Positions 20,262 through 29,858 of a DNA stretch of 64,000 nucleotides are shown here, one piece after another (the first letter of the stretch is position 1; every line of letters begins with the position of its first letter). This stretch comes from Nosocomiicoccus massiliensis (GTDB lineage: Bacteria > Bacillota > Bacilli > Staphylococcales > Salinicoccaceae): positions 1,116,001-1,180,000 of the forward strand of contig NZ_CP136964.1 in assembly GCF_002871345.2 (NCBI RefSeq), written 5' to 3'. The translations under genes were made by a program, and so were the position numbers. The notes beneath the pieces were generated by a model, which had not been told where the DNA came from, did no database searches, and was given only the letters and a program-made list of their open reading frames with translations.

Positions 20262-21668
20262 TTAGTATGGGCCGTATCCTGTAACGAGCGCATATAGAAG
20301 CGCAAGTGTTCCAATTACAATCCATGAAAGTAATATCGGCCAAACGAATTTCAGCCAGTCCGTCCACTTCACTCCACCAACCGCAAGAACCGCCATAAGT
20401 ACACCAGACGTCGGTGCCACGATATTTGTAATACCGTCACCGAGTATAAATGCTAATACACCTGTTTGTCTTGTAATTCCTATGACATCCGTAATCGGAA
20501 CCATTAATGGCATAACGATGGCCGCTTGCCCAGTACCAGACGTTACGAGGAAGTTAAATAGTAAGTTAAACACAAATAACATAAGTCCGCCAATATATGT
20601 CGGCATCGCTTGTAACGGTACGAGCGTTGCATTTACAATCGTATCAAGAATTTGACTGTTTTCTAATATAATAACGACCGCACGCGCGAGACCAACGACT
20701 AAAGCACCGTATGTAATACCACGCGCACCTTCAATAAATATTTTAACGAATTTGTTAGGCGAAATGCGCGACACAAATCCAACTGTAAAGCCCATCATTA
20801 AAAATACACCAACTAACTCATTAATTCCCCAACTTCTCGTAAATGCTCCCCAGATGAAAAACCCGAGATATCCGACGAAAATGAGTAAGTTAATTCCGTG
20901 TAATACAGTAAATTTCGGAGGTTCAATATTTGTGATTCCTTCATCGTCATTAAATGGTCGATTACCTAATATAGATTTTGACGGATCATTTTTTACTTTT
21001 TTCGCGTAACGATTTGTAAATATAATGACCGATAAAATCATACCGATAAATATAAATACACGTAATGTCATACCAGAAAATAGTGGAAGTTCTGCTATCG
21101 TTTGTGCGAACACTAATACAACTGGGTCAAAAATACCTGCAACCATACCGGCATAATAGCCGAGGTAAATCATCGATACTCCAATGATCGCGTCGAGTTT
21201 CAAGTTTCTAGCTAACGCAATACCAATCGGTACAAATGCGATTACCGCGTTCGCTACGAGTCCCATAGATGCTAAAATACCAAACGTTAAGGCAACGAGA
21301 GTAATTAAAACCATATAACGGCCCTTTGTCTTTTGAATTAGGACGTTTATTCCGGCATCAATCGCACCAGTATATTCAATAATCTTAACGATTCCACCGA
21401 CTATCAAAATTAAAAATATAATATTCGCTGTGTCGATCATCCCTTTTTGTATCGAAACAAATAAATCCAATACATTCGCAGGGTTAGATTCTACATACGT
21501 ATAACTTCCTGGAATGACACGCGTTACTCCGTCAACCTCTTCACGTACAAATGTCCCAGCTGGTATTAAGTAAGATAAAACAGCCGCGAGTAGTACGATA
21601 CTAAATATAATGACGAATGCATCTGGCATTTCCAGACGTTTATACCACTTTTCTTTTTTCTCCTTCAC
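20262..21668 (-). CDS. YfcC/DcuC-family membrane carrier
   Basis: 468 residues with about twelve hydrophobic helices and the family signatures DAFVIIFSIVLLAAVLSYLIPAG near the N-terminus, LVTSGTGQAAIVMPLMVPI, and GDGITNIVAPTSGVLMAVLA. Members are annotated as basic amino acid antiporters or C4-dicarboxylate carriers, so an amino acid or carboxylate substrate is likely but not certain. The start is GTG 21668, with AAGGAGG seven bases upstream. It is monocistronic. Confidence 0.82.
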   Translation of the reverse strand: MKEKKEKWYKRLEMPDAFVIIFSIVLLAAVLSYLIPAGTFVREEVDGVTRVIPGSYTYVESNPANVLDLFVSIQKGMIDTANIIFLILIVGGIVKIIEYTGAIDAGINVLIQKTKGRYMVLITLVALTFGILASMGLVANAVIAFVPIGIALARNLKLDAIIGVSMIYLGYYAGMVAGIFDPVVLVFAQTIAELPLFSGMTLRVFIFIGMILSVIIFTNRYAKKVKNDPSKSILGNRPFNDDEGITNIEPPKFTVLHGINLLIFVGYLGFFIWGAFTRSWGINELVGVFLMMGFTVGFVSRISPNKFVKIFIEGARGITYGALVVGLARAVVIILENSQILDTIVNATLVPLQAMPTYIGGLMLFVFNLLFNFLVTSGTGQAAIVMPLMVPITDVIGITRQTGVLAFILGDGITNIVAPTSGVLMAVLAVGGVKWTDWLKFVWPILLSWIVIGTLALLYALVTGYGPY

Positions 21669-21798
21669 AATACAACCTCCTTAAAGTAAAGATACTTTAA
21701 ATATAAGTAAGCGATTACAAAAAGTAAAGTGATTTTTTATGTTTCTTTTTTAGTAAATGTGTGTAAAGTATTAACGACTACAGAGAAGAAGGTGACTT

Positions 21799-22359
21799 AT
21801 GCTTTACAATCAGCTATCGATGCCTACTACGCTTAGTGGTTGGATATTTATCGTATTACTTTTGGTATTTATTGTTTTTATTTCCATTTGGTTTGACAAT
21901 CGTTTTAAAAAATCTCATCGTGATACAAAAGCGTATCTACTCATAGAAGAGAGTTTAACAACTCTAGACGATAACGAAGAGATTTATAAAAATATCGATA
22001 ACGTCCACAATACGTCATCTATCGTCAAAATTACATACAAAGATAATCAACCAATATCGATCGAGAAAACTAAAATCTTTACGACTAAAGAAGGACATAT
22101 TAAAACTTCAGAACTTAGTAACAGAAAAAAACGCCTTCGAAAAGAGCTGCTCGATGGCGTAAAGAGTTTTGATACAGTTGAAGGTTTTAATTCAAATTAT
22201 TATAGAGACGGGGAATATTTAGTCGGTAAATCGTATATGAAGCAAGCACTTAATAGCGATACAGAAAGCGAAACATTAATCGGTTTAACTTTCCCATTTA
22301 ACAAAAGAGATATACGAAAAAAATTAACGAGAAGCGGGTATGAGAAACATGGAAAATGA
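21799..22359 (+). CDS. Single-pass membrane protein of unknown function
   Basis: 186 residues: one N-terminal transmembrane helix (about 15-33, IFIVLLLVFIVFISIWF) followed by a charged region rich in Lys, Asp and Glu. No known domain is recognised. GAAGGTG lies five or so bases ahead of the ATG. It converges on the small membrane-protein gene that ends at 22375. Confidence 0.6.
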   Translation: MLYNQLSMPTTLSGWIFIVLLLVFIVFISIWFDNRFKKSHRDTKAYLLIEESLTTLDDNEEIYKNIDNVHNTSSIVKITYKDNQPISIEKTKIFTTKEGHIKTSELSNRKKRLRKELLDGVKSFDTVEGFNSNYYRDGEYLVGKSYMKQALNSDTESETLIGLTFPFNKRDIRKKLTRSGYEKHGK

Positions 22360-22374
22360 CTCATTACCCGTTTT

Positions 22375-22839
22375 TTATTCGTTTATGACTTCAACGTCTC
22401 CTAAATTATCCATACTAAATCGACTCGCACGTGTATTAAACCAGTCTTCTAAAAACTCACGTTTAAATACTTCCTTTAGCTCCGCTTCTTTACTTTCATC
22501 ACCAGAAAATGATTCGTACAGCACTTTATCTGAAGCATTATAACGCACGGTATACACACTAGCCCCATCAAACAATTCGACGACAAATCCACCGTCTACA
22601 TCTGAAAAATTATATTTCACGCGCATTTCATCGATTTCTTTAACATTTTCATACTTTGTTTCAATCGCGTCTTTTTCTTTATCGAACACAGTCGATGAAG
22701 ATGCGTACTTCGTTTTCGAAATCGAATATATTTCTGCGTACACATTTGCATACTTTTGGTGGTTTGCGATCTTAAAACCTGCAACCACGATAAATGCTAC
22801 AAATAATATCGCAAGCCCTATAAATACAGGTCGTTTCAT
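22375..22839 (-). CDS. Short membrane-anchored protein of unknown function
   Basis: 154 residues with an N-terminal helix (PVFIGLAILFVAFIVVAGF) and an extracytoplasmic part containing an alternating beta-like stretch (GGFVVELFDGASVYTVRYN) and an acidic C-terminus. No family is recognised. It ends 15 bp from the convergent gene at 21799-22359, so the two 3' ends must share termination signals. Confidence 0.6.
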   Translation of the reverse strand: MKRPVFIGLAILFVAFIVVAGFKIANHQKYANVYAEIYSISKTKYASSSTVFDKEKDAIETKYENVKEIDEMRVKYNFSDVDGGFVVELFDGASVYTVRYNASDKVLYESFSGDESKEAELKEVFKREFLEDWFNTRASRFSMDNLGDVEVINE

Positions 22840-23091
22840 GTTATTATCTCCGTTTCACATATGATTACTTTAATTGTGCAATTTAAACGATTATTTGTCC
22901 ACTCGATTTCTTTTAGAAAGTGCTATAAATCTAGCTTTTTTAGATTAATATCGATGAAAAACGTCTATATATGTAATGACGATTAAAACTATAACAATAT
23001 CGTCACAGTTTGTATTTATTTTCACATAGATAGCCATTATAATAAGAGTGAGACTATTATTTGATTTAATAGTATAGAAAGGGATGGTTTG

Positions 23092-24609
23092 ATGAGTCGT
23101 GAAAACGATCAAACACAAAATAAAAAACGTTCTATGAACATCGTCTGGACGGTTGTAGCATTCGTCGTATTATTTGCTATATTACTTATGCCGACACCAG
23201 ACGGTTTACCAGTCGTTGCACATATGGCGCTTGCGATTTTAGCATTTGCTGTCATTATGTGGGTGACTGAAGCGGTATCTTATCCGACATCTTCAGTAAT
23301 GATTCTCGCACTGATTATATTACTCATCGGGTTTAGCCCAGCAGGTGAATTAGGGGATTACTTAACAAAAGGAGCAGCGTCAGGTAGTGACTTAGTCGGT
23401 ACGAAAAACTCATTATCACTGGCGTTTAGTGGGTACTCGTCATCTGCACTCGTCCTTGTAGCAGCAGCACTATTTTTAGCTGCAGCGATGCAAGCGACAA
23501 ATTTACACAAACGTTTAGCACTCGTCGTCTTATCGCTCGTTGGTAATAAGACGTCACGTATCGTCATCGGTAGTATTATCGTTGCGATTATTTTAGCGTT
23601 CTTCGTTCCATCTGCAACAGCACGTGCTGGAGCAGTTATCCCGATTTTAATCGGTATGATTACAGCGTTTAACATTTCAAAAGATAGTAAACTCGCAGGT
23701 TTACTCGTCATTACTGCAGTGCAAGCTGTATCTATTTGGAACATCGGTATTAAAACTGCAGCAGCGCAAAACTTAGTTGCAGTCAACTTTATTAGCGACA
23801 CGATGGGCGTTGACATTTCATGGGGTGAATGGTTCTTATACGCAGCTCCGTGGTCGATCTTAATGTCTATAGTTCTATACTTTGTCATGATGAAAGTCAT
23901 GAAACCAGAGTACGATGAAGTACCTGGTGGTTCTGAAATGATTAAACAACAGCTCGATGACATGGGGAAAATTTCTGGACGTGAGTGGCGTTTAATCATC
24001 ATCTCAGTATTACTACTTCTCGGATGGGCAACTGAAAAAGTACTCCACCCGATCGATTCTTCATCGTTAACTTTAATTGCGATTGCAATTATGTTAATGC
24101 CTAAAATTGGCGTCATCAAATGGGAAGACGCTGTCAAATATATCCCATGGGGTACAGTAATCGTGTTCGGTGCGGGTATCTCACTCGGTAGTTTACTACT
24201 AAACACAGGTGGCGCGCAGTGGTTAAGTGATAAAACATTCGGATCACTTGGATTAGACTCAATGCCGATTCTTGCAACGATCATCATCGTATCAATCTTT
24301 AACGTACTCATCCACTTAGGATTTGCGAGTGCGACAAGTTTAGCAGCGGCGTTAATTCCGGTATTTATATCACTTACAGCGACATTAGACTTAGGTGACC
24401 AAGCAATTGGTTTCGTATTAATTCAACAATTTGTAATCAGCTTTGGATTCCTACTACCAATCAGTTCACCACAAGGAATGCTCGCATACGGTACAGAAAC
24501 ATTTACTGTTAAACAATACTTTAAAGCAGGTGTCCCACTAACAATTATCGGGTTACTCTTAATATTCCTATTCAGTGCAACATACTGGAAATGGATTGGT
24601 TTAATCTAA
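23092..24609 (+). CDS. DASS (SLC13) family sodium:dicarboxylate/anion symporter
   Basis: 505 residues with about a dozen helices. DASS features include MWVTEAVSYPTSSVMILALI near the N-terminus, ATARAGAVIPI, and the late FASATSLAAALIPVFISL and PISSPQGMLAYGT segments around the second helix-hairpin sodium site. Relatives such as SdcS import C4-dicarboxylates with Na+. I prefer ATG 23092 over the TTG one codon earlier, since GGGATGG lies 5-8 bases ahead. It is monocistronic and ends in a strong hairpin. Confidence 0.85.
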   Translation: MSRENDQTQNKKRSMNIVWTVVAFVVLFAILLMPTPDGLPVVAHMALAILAFAVIMWVTEAVSYPTSSVMILALIILLIGFSPAGELGDYLTKGAASGSDLVGTKNSLSLAFSGYSSSALVLVAAALFLAAAMQATNLHKRLALVVLSLVGNKTSRIVIGSIIVAIILAFFVPSATARAGAVIPILIGMITAFNISKDSKLAGLLVITAVQAVSIWNIGIKTAAAQNLVAVNFISDTMGVDISWGEWFLYAAPWSILMSIVLYFVMMKVMKPEYDEVPGGSEMIKQQLDDMGKISGREWRLIIISVLLLLGWATEKVLHPIDSSSLTLIAIAIMLMPKIGVIKWEDAVKYIPWGTVIVFGAGISLGSLLLNTGGAQWLSDKTFGSLGLDSMPILATIIIVSIFNVLIHLGFASATSLAAALIPVFISLTATLDLGDQAIGFVLIQQFVISFGFLLPISSPQGMLAYGTETFTVKQYFKAGVPLTIIGLLLIFLFSATYWKWIGLI

Positions 24610-24617
24610 AATACTAA

Positions 24618-24654
24618 AAGCGTGTTGAACAAAACGTTCAGCACGCTTTATTAA
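24618..24654 (+). terminator. Terminator of the DASS gene
   Basis: A perfect 13-bp stem (AAGCGTGTTGAAC / GTTCAGCACGCTT) with a 5-base loop, followed by TATT. Confidence 0.85.
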
Positions 24655-24745
24655 TTTAAGTCAGTGTGTTACAAATTAAACATAAGCCACAAGTTGAAGA
24701 AAGCAAGATTACTACAGAAGAAGTTTAATTTACGGAGGGTTTTAA

Positions 24746-25687
24746 GTGAAGACTTTTAACGATCAAGAAATCGAACAAGTCTATAAAATGGACGAAGCAA
24801 TTAAAGATACTTACAACACATTAAACACTTTAAATGAAGGTCTTATTAAAATGGAACAACGTACAGTGATTCCTGTTGAAGGTGATAAAGTCATGCTTTA
24901 CATGCCATGTGTTGATAACAAAGAGAAATTTTCAGCAGTGAAAATTATCTCAATTTACCCAGAGAATGCAGCAGACGGTTATCCTGCAACTCAAGCAGTT
25001 ACTGTACTGACAGAACTCGAGCACGGTGAAAACGTCGCAGTACTCAGTGCGAGTTATTTAACACGATTACGTACCGGTGCGATGACGGGTATCGCTACAG
25101 ACTTACTCGCTAAAAAAGATGCAAAAGAATTAGGTGTCATTGGAACTGGCGGTATGGCGTTTGAGCAAGCACTCGGTGTACTTGAAGTACGTGATATTAA
25201 AACGATTCGTCTATATAACCGTACGTTAAGTAAATGTGATGATTTTAAAACACGTCTTGAAAACTTTGGTGTCAAAGCAGATATCAAAATTTGTGAAGAC
25301 GTCAACGAACTGACTCGCTACTCTGATATTATCAATACTGCAACAAACTCTACTGAATCAGTATTTGATGACAAACATGTAAAAGACGGTGCGCACATTA
25401 ATGGCCTCGGATCATATATGCCTGAGATGCGTGAAATTCATCCGGGTTCAATTAAACGTGCACGCCACGTTATCTTCGATGATGTCGACGGTGTAATTGA
25501 AGAAGCAGGAGAGTTCATTCACGCGGTTAAAGTTGGAGACTTTAAATGGGAAAAGGCAATTGGTTTAAACGATGCATTAGATCAAGAATTTGAAAGAGAT
25601 GAAAAAGACATTACAATCTTCAAATCAGTCGGTGCATCATACTACGATATGTCAGCAGCAATTGGCGCATATAAAAAATTAGTTTAA
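24746..25687 (+). CDS. Ornithine cyclodeaminase / mu-crystallin family protein
   Basis: 313 residues with a Rossmann fold (GVIGTGGMAFEQALGVLEV) and the family blocks VLSASYLTRLRTGAMTGIA and INGLGSYMPEMREI. Relatives deaminate ornithine to proline, reduce cyclic imines such as delta-1-pyrroline-2-carboxylate, or make N-substituted amino acids, so the exact reaction cannot be fixed. The start is GTG 24746, with GGAGG nine bases upstream. It lies alone between two carrier genes with terminators on both sides. Confidence 0.82.
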   Translation: MKTFNDQEIEQVYKMDEAIKDTYNTLNTLNEGLIKMEQRTVIPVEGDKVMLYMPCVDNKEKFSAVKIISIYPENAADGYPATQAVTVLTELEHGENVAVLSASYLTRLRTGAMTGIATDLLAKKDAKELGVIGTGGMAFEQALGVLEVRDIKTIRLYNRTLSKCDDFKTRLENFGVKADIKICEDVNELTRYSDIINTATNSTESVFDDKHVKDGAHINGLGSYMPEMREIHPGSIKRARHVIFDDVDGVIEEAGEFIHAVKVGDFKWEKAIGLNDALDQEFERDEKDITIFKSVGASYYDMSAAIGAYKKLV

Positions 25688-25701
25688 TTTTTACTTTTAA
25701 A

Positions 25702-25730
25702 GAGAAGCTTTATTTAAGCTTCTCGTTTTT
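25702..25730 (+). terminator. Terminator after the cyclodeaminase-family gene
   Basis: The stem GAGAAGCTT / AAGCTTCTC with a 5-base loop is followed by GTTTTT. Confidence 0.85.
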
Positions 25731-25804
25731 ATTTCTACGAAATATTTAAAATTGTGTTACACTAGCTTATGTTCATTTTATAATTTAATCAAAGGGGATT
25801 TTAT

Positions 25805-27301
25805 ATGACTGACAATAATTCAAGCAAGCAGTCAATTCCAGATAAAGGATTCTTTGGTCAACCGAGAGGGTTATCTACATTATTCTTTACTGAATTTTGG
25901 GAACGTTTTAGTTACTATGGTATGAAAGCGATTCTAGCCTACTACTTATACTACTCAGTAACAAAAGGCGGATTCGGACTTGAACAGTCTACTGCGTTAC
26001 AAATCGTATCGATTTACGGTGCTTTAATTTACATGAGTGGTATTATCGGAGGATGGCTCGCAGATAGAGTATTTGGTATTCGCCATTCGATTTTTTATGG
26101 TGGAATACTCATCATGCTTGGTCACATCTTACTCGCACTGCCAAATAACTTTACTGTTTTAATGATTGCATTACTTCTACTCATTATTGGTACCGGATTA
26201 TTAAAACCAAATATATCTACAAATGTTGGTATGTTATACGAAAAAGACGACCCGAGGGTCGACAGTGGATTTACATTATTTTATATGTCCATTAACTTAG
26301 GAAGTTTAATTTCACCGTTACTCGTTGGAACATTACAAGTTAAATACGGCTTCCATGCAGGATTTGCTCTTGCAGCTGTCGGAATGTTCTTTGGGTTATT
26401 AACTTATGTAATCACAAACAAGAAAAACCTTGGCGATCTCGGTTTAAAACCATCCGATCCATTAAAAGCTGAAGAAAAGAAAAAATTCGGTATTATCGCA
26501 GCAGTCACAATCATTGCGATAGTGCTATTTATAACAATTACTTTAATGACGAATACATTAACAATTGGTGCATTCGCTAACTTCATTACATTTTTAGGTG
26601 TCATTTTACCGACTGTTTTAATTACGAAAATGATCCTATCGAAAAAAGTATCCAAGAAGGAGCGCTCGCATTTATTTGCTTACATTCCGCTCTTTTTAGC
26701 ATCTGTTGTATTCTGGATGATTCAAGAACAAGGAGCGACAGTCCTTGCAGCATTTGCAGATACTAAAACAGAATTAAGCGTAGCAAATATTACAAATGGT
26801 TTAATTGATTTCAATATACCAGCTGCTTGGTTCCAGTCATTAAACCCGTTATTCATCGTATTTTTTGCACCGATTATTTCTAGACTATGGGTGAAACTTG
26901 GAGATCGTAACCCGTCAACTGTTACAAAGTTTACAGTCGGCGTATTACTTGCCGGAGCAGCGTACTTAATTATGATTGTTCCTTTAAGTACAGAAGGGTT
27001 AATACATCCATTATGGCTCGTGTTAAGCTTCTTCCTTGTTACAATTGGTGAGTTATTCGTATCACCAATCGGACTTTCAACTACTACACGACTTGCACCT
27101 GTAGCGTTCCAATCACAAATGATGTCTGTTTGGTTCTTATCCAATGCAATGGCACAAGGCCTGAACGCACAAATGGTTAAATTATATGACCTCATTGATA
27201 CGAAAGCGTACTTCATGTACTTAGGTTCATTTGCAATTATCGTTGCTGTTATATTAATTATTTTAGGACCTAAAATTCGTAAAGTAATGGGTAACTTATA
27301 A
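25805..27301 (+). CDS. dtpT: Di/tripeptide:H+ symporter, POT family (DtpT)
   Basis: 498 residues with about fourteen helices. The POT signatures are clear: the ExxERFxYY motif in TEFWERFSYYGM (helix 1), the GGWLADRVFG loop, and the FTLFYMSINLGSLISP helix-5 motif. The protein imports small peptides using the proton gradient. AGGGGATT precedes the ATG. Length and motifs match firmicute DtpT. It is monocistronic, with a hairpin terminator. Confidence 0.93.
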   Translation: MTDNNSSKQSIPDKGFFGQPRGLSTLFFTEFWERFSYYGMKAILAYYLYYSVTKGGFGLEQSTALQIVSIYGALIYMSGIIGGWLADRVFGIRHSIFYGGILIMLGHILLALPNNFTVLMIALLLLIIGTGLLKPNISTNVGMLYEKDDPRVDSGFTLFYMSINLGSLISPLLVGTLQVKYGFHAGFALAAVGMFFGLLTYVITNKKNLGDLGLKPSDPLKAEEKKKFGIIAAVTIIAIVLFITITLMTNTLTIGAFANFITFLGVILPTVLITKMILSKKVSKKERSHLFAYIPLFLASVVFWMIQEQGATVLAAFADTKTELSVANITNGLIDFNIPAAWFQSLNPLFIVFFAPIISRLWVKLGDRNPSTVTKFTVGVLLAGAAYLIMIVPLSTEGLIHPLWLVLSFFLVTIGELFVSPIGLSTTTRLAPVAFQSQMMSVWFLSNAMAQGLNAQMVKLYDLIDTKAYFMYLGSFAIIVAVILIILGPKIRKVMGNL

Positions 27302-27306
27302 ACATA

Positions 27307-27349
27307 AAACTGTAATTTAGTGATTCACTCACTAGATTACAGTTTTTTA
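27307..27349 (+). terminator. Terminator of dtpT
   Basis: The stem AAACTGTAAT / ATTACAGTTT is extended by TAGTG / CACTA and followed by TTTTTATTTT. Confidence 0.87.
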
Positions 27350-27438
27350 TTTTACTTTTATACAAAATAACGCTTTCATTATTAAAATGAAGTGATATAA
27401 TAATCATAATTATTTAAATAATGAAGGAGGGAGTTCTT

Positions 27439-29790
27439 GTGTCGATTTCATTATTTGTGTTATCCGTACATAACAAAAAGCTACTCAACGCAGTAAAACC
27501 ACTCGTTAAAGATGAGTATAGATTGATCGACTTCGTATATAGTAATAAACGTGTGTTATCAAACTATAGCGAATTAGATATTCAAATCCGAAGAATTTGT
27601 AGCGTGTTATATGAAGAGAATGCCACGCTTTCTGTCGATGATTTAATGCACATCGATTTACTGAAAGGCTTCGGAATGACACCATCTGTCCATCGCTCAT
27701 TAAAAAATGCTGGTTTTGAAACTATTCAGCAATTAAAACAGCTCTCTAAAGAACAATATGACTACCACTTAAAACGTGGTGCGGGGTCCATATATAAGAA
27801 AGCTCAAGTCGCTATAAAAGAATTTGAAAGCGTTTTTTCGGAAAAATATATTGATGTGATTTCATACGTATTACTCGTCGAACACGATATTGATCAGTCC
27901 GTAGATGTCGAGCGATTAGTTCAGTCATCTAGCAAATTTTATTCGAATGCTAAAGAAAAAGTTTATGAGACTCTAGCAGCTTTAACAGATGACGAAATTA
28001 TTGTAAAAGTTAAAGATAAATACTACGTCAAACGTTGGTCTTTAAAAGACGTTCTCGCCTTTGAATTTCCAAATAAAGACACGTATTTAATGCGCCTAGA
28101 CGGTGTCAGTGTTCGTGAAATCGGTAAGAGTACTGGCGTGTCAAGAACGACTGTACTGACTTATGTGTCTCGTATTAATGCGAATTTTATTCCGCATTAC
28201 TTAAAAGAGAACGATTATAGTAAATACATCACAACGTACAATATGCCTCGTGATACGTTTCAGTATGTGTTTCAATTAGATGATGACGTAATATCGTACT
28301 TATATAATAAATTTGAAACTAATGATTTCTCAACTGACGTCGAAGCAATCGTTAAAGACCACATATTAACAAAAGAGGAATTGTCACGCCTACTCTACTT
28401 TGAAAAGATGTTTATAAACAGTGAAGGTAACGTCGTGACACAATCGAGCACGAATCTCTTTGAAGATTTAGTATATCGATATAAAGACCAATCGTTTGCA
28501 CTCGAATCATTTTACGAATTATATATGAACGAGTTAACAACAAATCCAGTGCTAAATATTAAACCAACAGATATACGTCGGTTTGAATCGATTATCGACA
28601 ACTCATATTCTGTCGTAAAGAGTATTAAACATCAGTTTAGATACTATGATACGAACATCACACAAGACACGATTCAAATCATTAACGATATATTATCGAC
28701 GTTAAAAGGGAGCTACGGCTTACAATTCGTCTACGATAATCATATAGAAACGCTATCGAAGATCGGTCTTATAAATGGATATGAACTCGGTAGCCTTATG
28801 AATAAAGTCGGTCTATCAAAATTTAACGACGTCATTTCCATCATTAGAATTAGTACGATTCAAGTCGGGTGCAGCCACCAAAATTTTATAGAAGATAAAG
28901 TATGTCAGTTCACCGGTCACTCGTTAAATGAACTCCTCGATCATTTACAAAATGACTACGGGTTACACAGAGATACGATGTTTACGTATATTTCTAATCA
29001 ACACGTCGACTATATATTTGACGGAATCATTCGTTGCCATAATACGATTCCTAAATGTGAGTCGTTTTATAAAGAAGCGAAAAAACGTCTCACTGAACCG
29101 ATTTATTTAGTCTCTGAGGTCATGGCTGATTTATCTGAAATTGCAAATAAAGAACTCATTCCGAGTAAGCAATTATTCCATAATCTTGGCTATACGACAA
29201 AAGGTAGCGCCATTATTTACAAAGACACGTTTAACAATGCACATGAAGCAATTAAAGCGTGGATTGTCTCTAAAGAAGTATTTGAAACTGATACGCGTGA
29301 AATTTTTAAAGCACAACAATGGTACTCTGAGACATACAAACTCGAAAGAGATTTAATTATCTTTAGACTTAGCCCAAATGAACTTATCCACTATACTTAC
29401 TTAATAAATCTTGGAATTTCCAAACCGATGGTGGATAGTTTCATCTATGAAGTGAAACAATTTACGAAGAAACATAAATACTTTACACTACCCTTCTTAA
29501 AAAAACATGGATTTAAACACGAGTTGTTCGATTACTTAAATGATTATACGTTAGAGAGAATTTTAGCAACGAGACAAAACATATACCCTCAAAGCTTCAG
29601 TTCACCAATCATTTACACTAACGATCTTAACGTTCAGTCAAAAAGTGACGTGTTAAAAGATATCTATACAAAGAATCCAATGTCATTAAATAAAATGGTT
29701 AAATACTTAGAGAAAACATATAGCTTAACTATCTCAAAAGTCGAATTAAAATATAGACTCTCCTCAACAGGAGCGTTAGTAAATAAATAA
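27439..29790 (+). CDS. Large protein with alpha-CTD-like and sigma-region-4-like HTH segments, unknown function
   Basis: 783 residues, no signal peptide or membrane segment. Residues about 72-125 (LLKGFGMTPSVHRSLKNAGF, then ETIQQLKQLSKEQY) resemble the helix-hairpin-helix of the RNA polymerase alpha C-terminal domain. Residues about 215-245 (LDGVSVREIGKSTGVSRTTV) look like a sigma region 4 or homeodomain-type HTH. The remaining 540 residues are helical and match nothing I recognise. Together they suggest a DNA- or RNA-polymerase-binding regulator. I chose GTG 27439 because GGAGGG lies six bases ahead; the upstream ATG overlaps the ribosome site. Base use resembles its neighbours. It stands alone between dtpT and nos. 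Confidence 0.7.
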   Translation: MSISLFVLSVHNKKLLNAVKPLVKDEYRLIDFVYSNKRVLSNYSELDIQIRRICSVLYEENATLSVDDLMHIDLLKGFGMTPSVHRSLKNAGFETIQQLKQLSKEQYDYHLKRGAGSIYKKAQVAIKEFESVFSEKYIDVISYVLLVEHDIDQSVDVERLVQSSSKFYSNAKEKVYETLAALTDDEIIVKVKDKYYVKRWSLKDVLAFEFPNKDTYLMRLDGVSVREIGKSTGVSRTTVLTYVSRINANFIPHYLKENDYSKYITTYNMPRDTFQYVFQLDDDVISYLYNKFETNDFSTDVEAIVKDHILTKEELSRLLYFEKMFINSEGNVVTQSSTNLFEDLVYRYKDQSFALESFYELYMNELTTNPVLNIKPTDIRRFESIIDNSYSVVKSIKHQFRYYDTNITQDTIQIINDILSTLKGSYGLQFVYDNHIETLSKIGLINGYELGSLMNKVGLSKFNDVISIIRISTIQVGCSHQNFIEDKVCQFTGHSLNELLDHLQNDYGLHRDTMFTYISNQHVDYIFDGIIRCHNTIPKCESFYKEAKKRLTEPIYLVSEVMADLSEIANKELIPSKQLFHNLGYTTKGSAIIYKDTFNNAHEAIKAWIVSKEVFETDTREIFKAQQWYSETYKLERDLIIFRLSPNELIHYTYLINLGISKPMVDSFIYEVKQFTKKHKYFTLPFLKKHGFKHELFDYLNDYTLERILATRQNIYPQSFSSPIIYTNDLNVQSKSDVLKDIYTKNPMSLNKMVKYLEKTYSLTISKVELKYRLSSTGALVNK

Positions 29791-29803
29791 AGATAACAAA
29801 AAA

Positions 29804-29835
29804 GACTGTAGACCTCTTAAGAGTTATCTACAGTC
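29804..29835. terminator. Bidirectional terminator between the HTH-protein gene and nos
   Basis: The stem GACTGTAGA / TCTACAGTC is followed by CTTTTTT on the minus strand (nos side) and by a weaker T-rich tract on the plus strand. Confidence 0.8.
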
Positions 29836-29858
29836 TCATTATTTCCTAAGAAATATTT

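Noticed and set aside
23358..24311. 317-residue open frame antisense to the DASS symporter gene
   Set aside because: It mirrors the codon structure of the real membrane-protein gene, has no ribosome site and an unlikely residue mix.
24664..24724. Short frame ending in VEESKITTEEV ahead of the cyclodeaminase-family gene
   Set aside because: About 20 codons without a ribosome site; could be a gene remnant but nothing supports a product.
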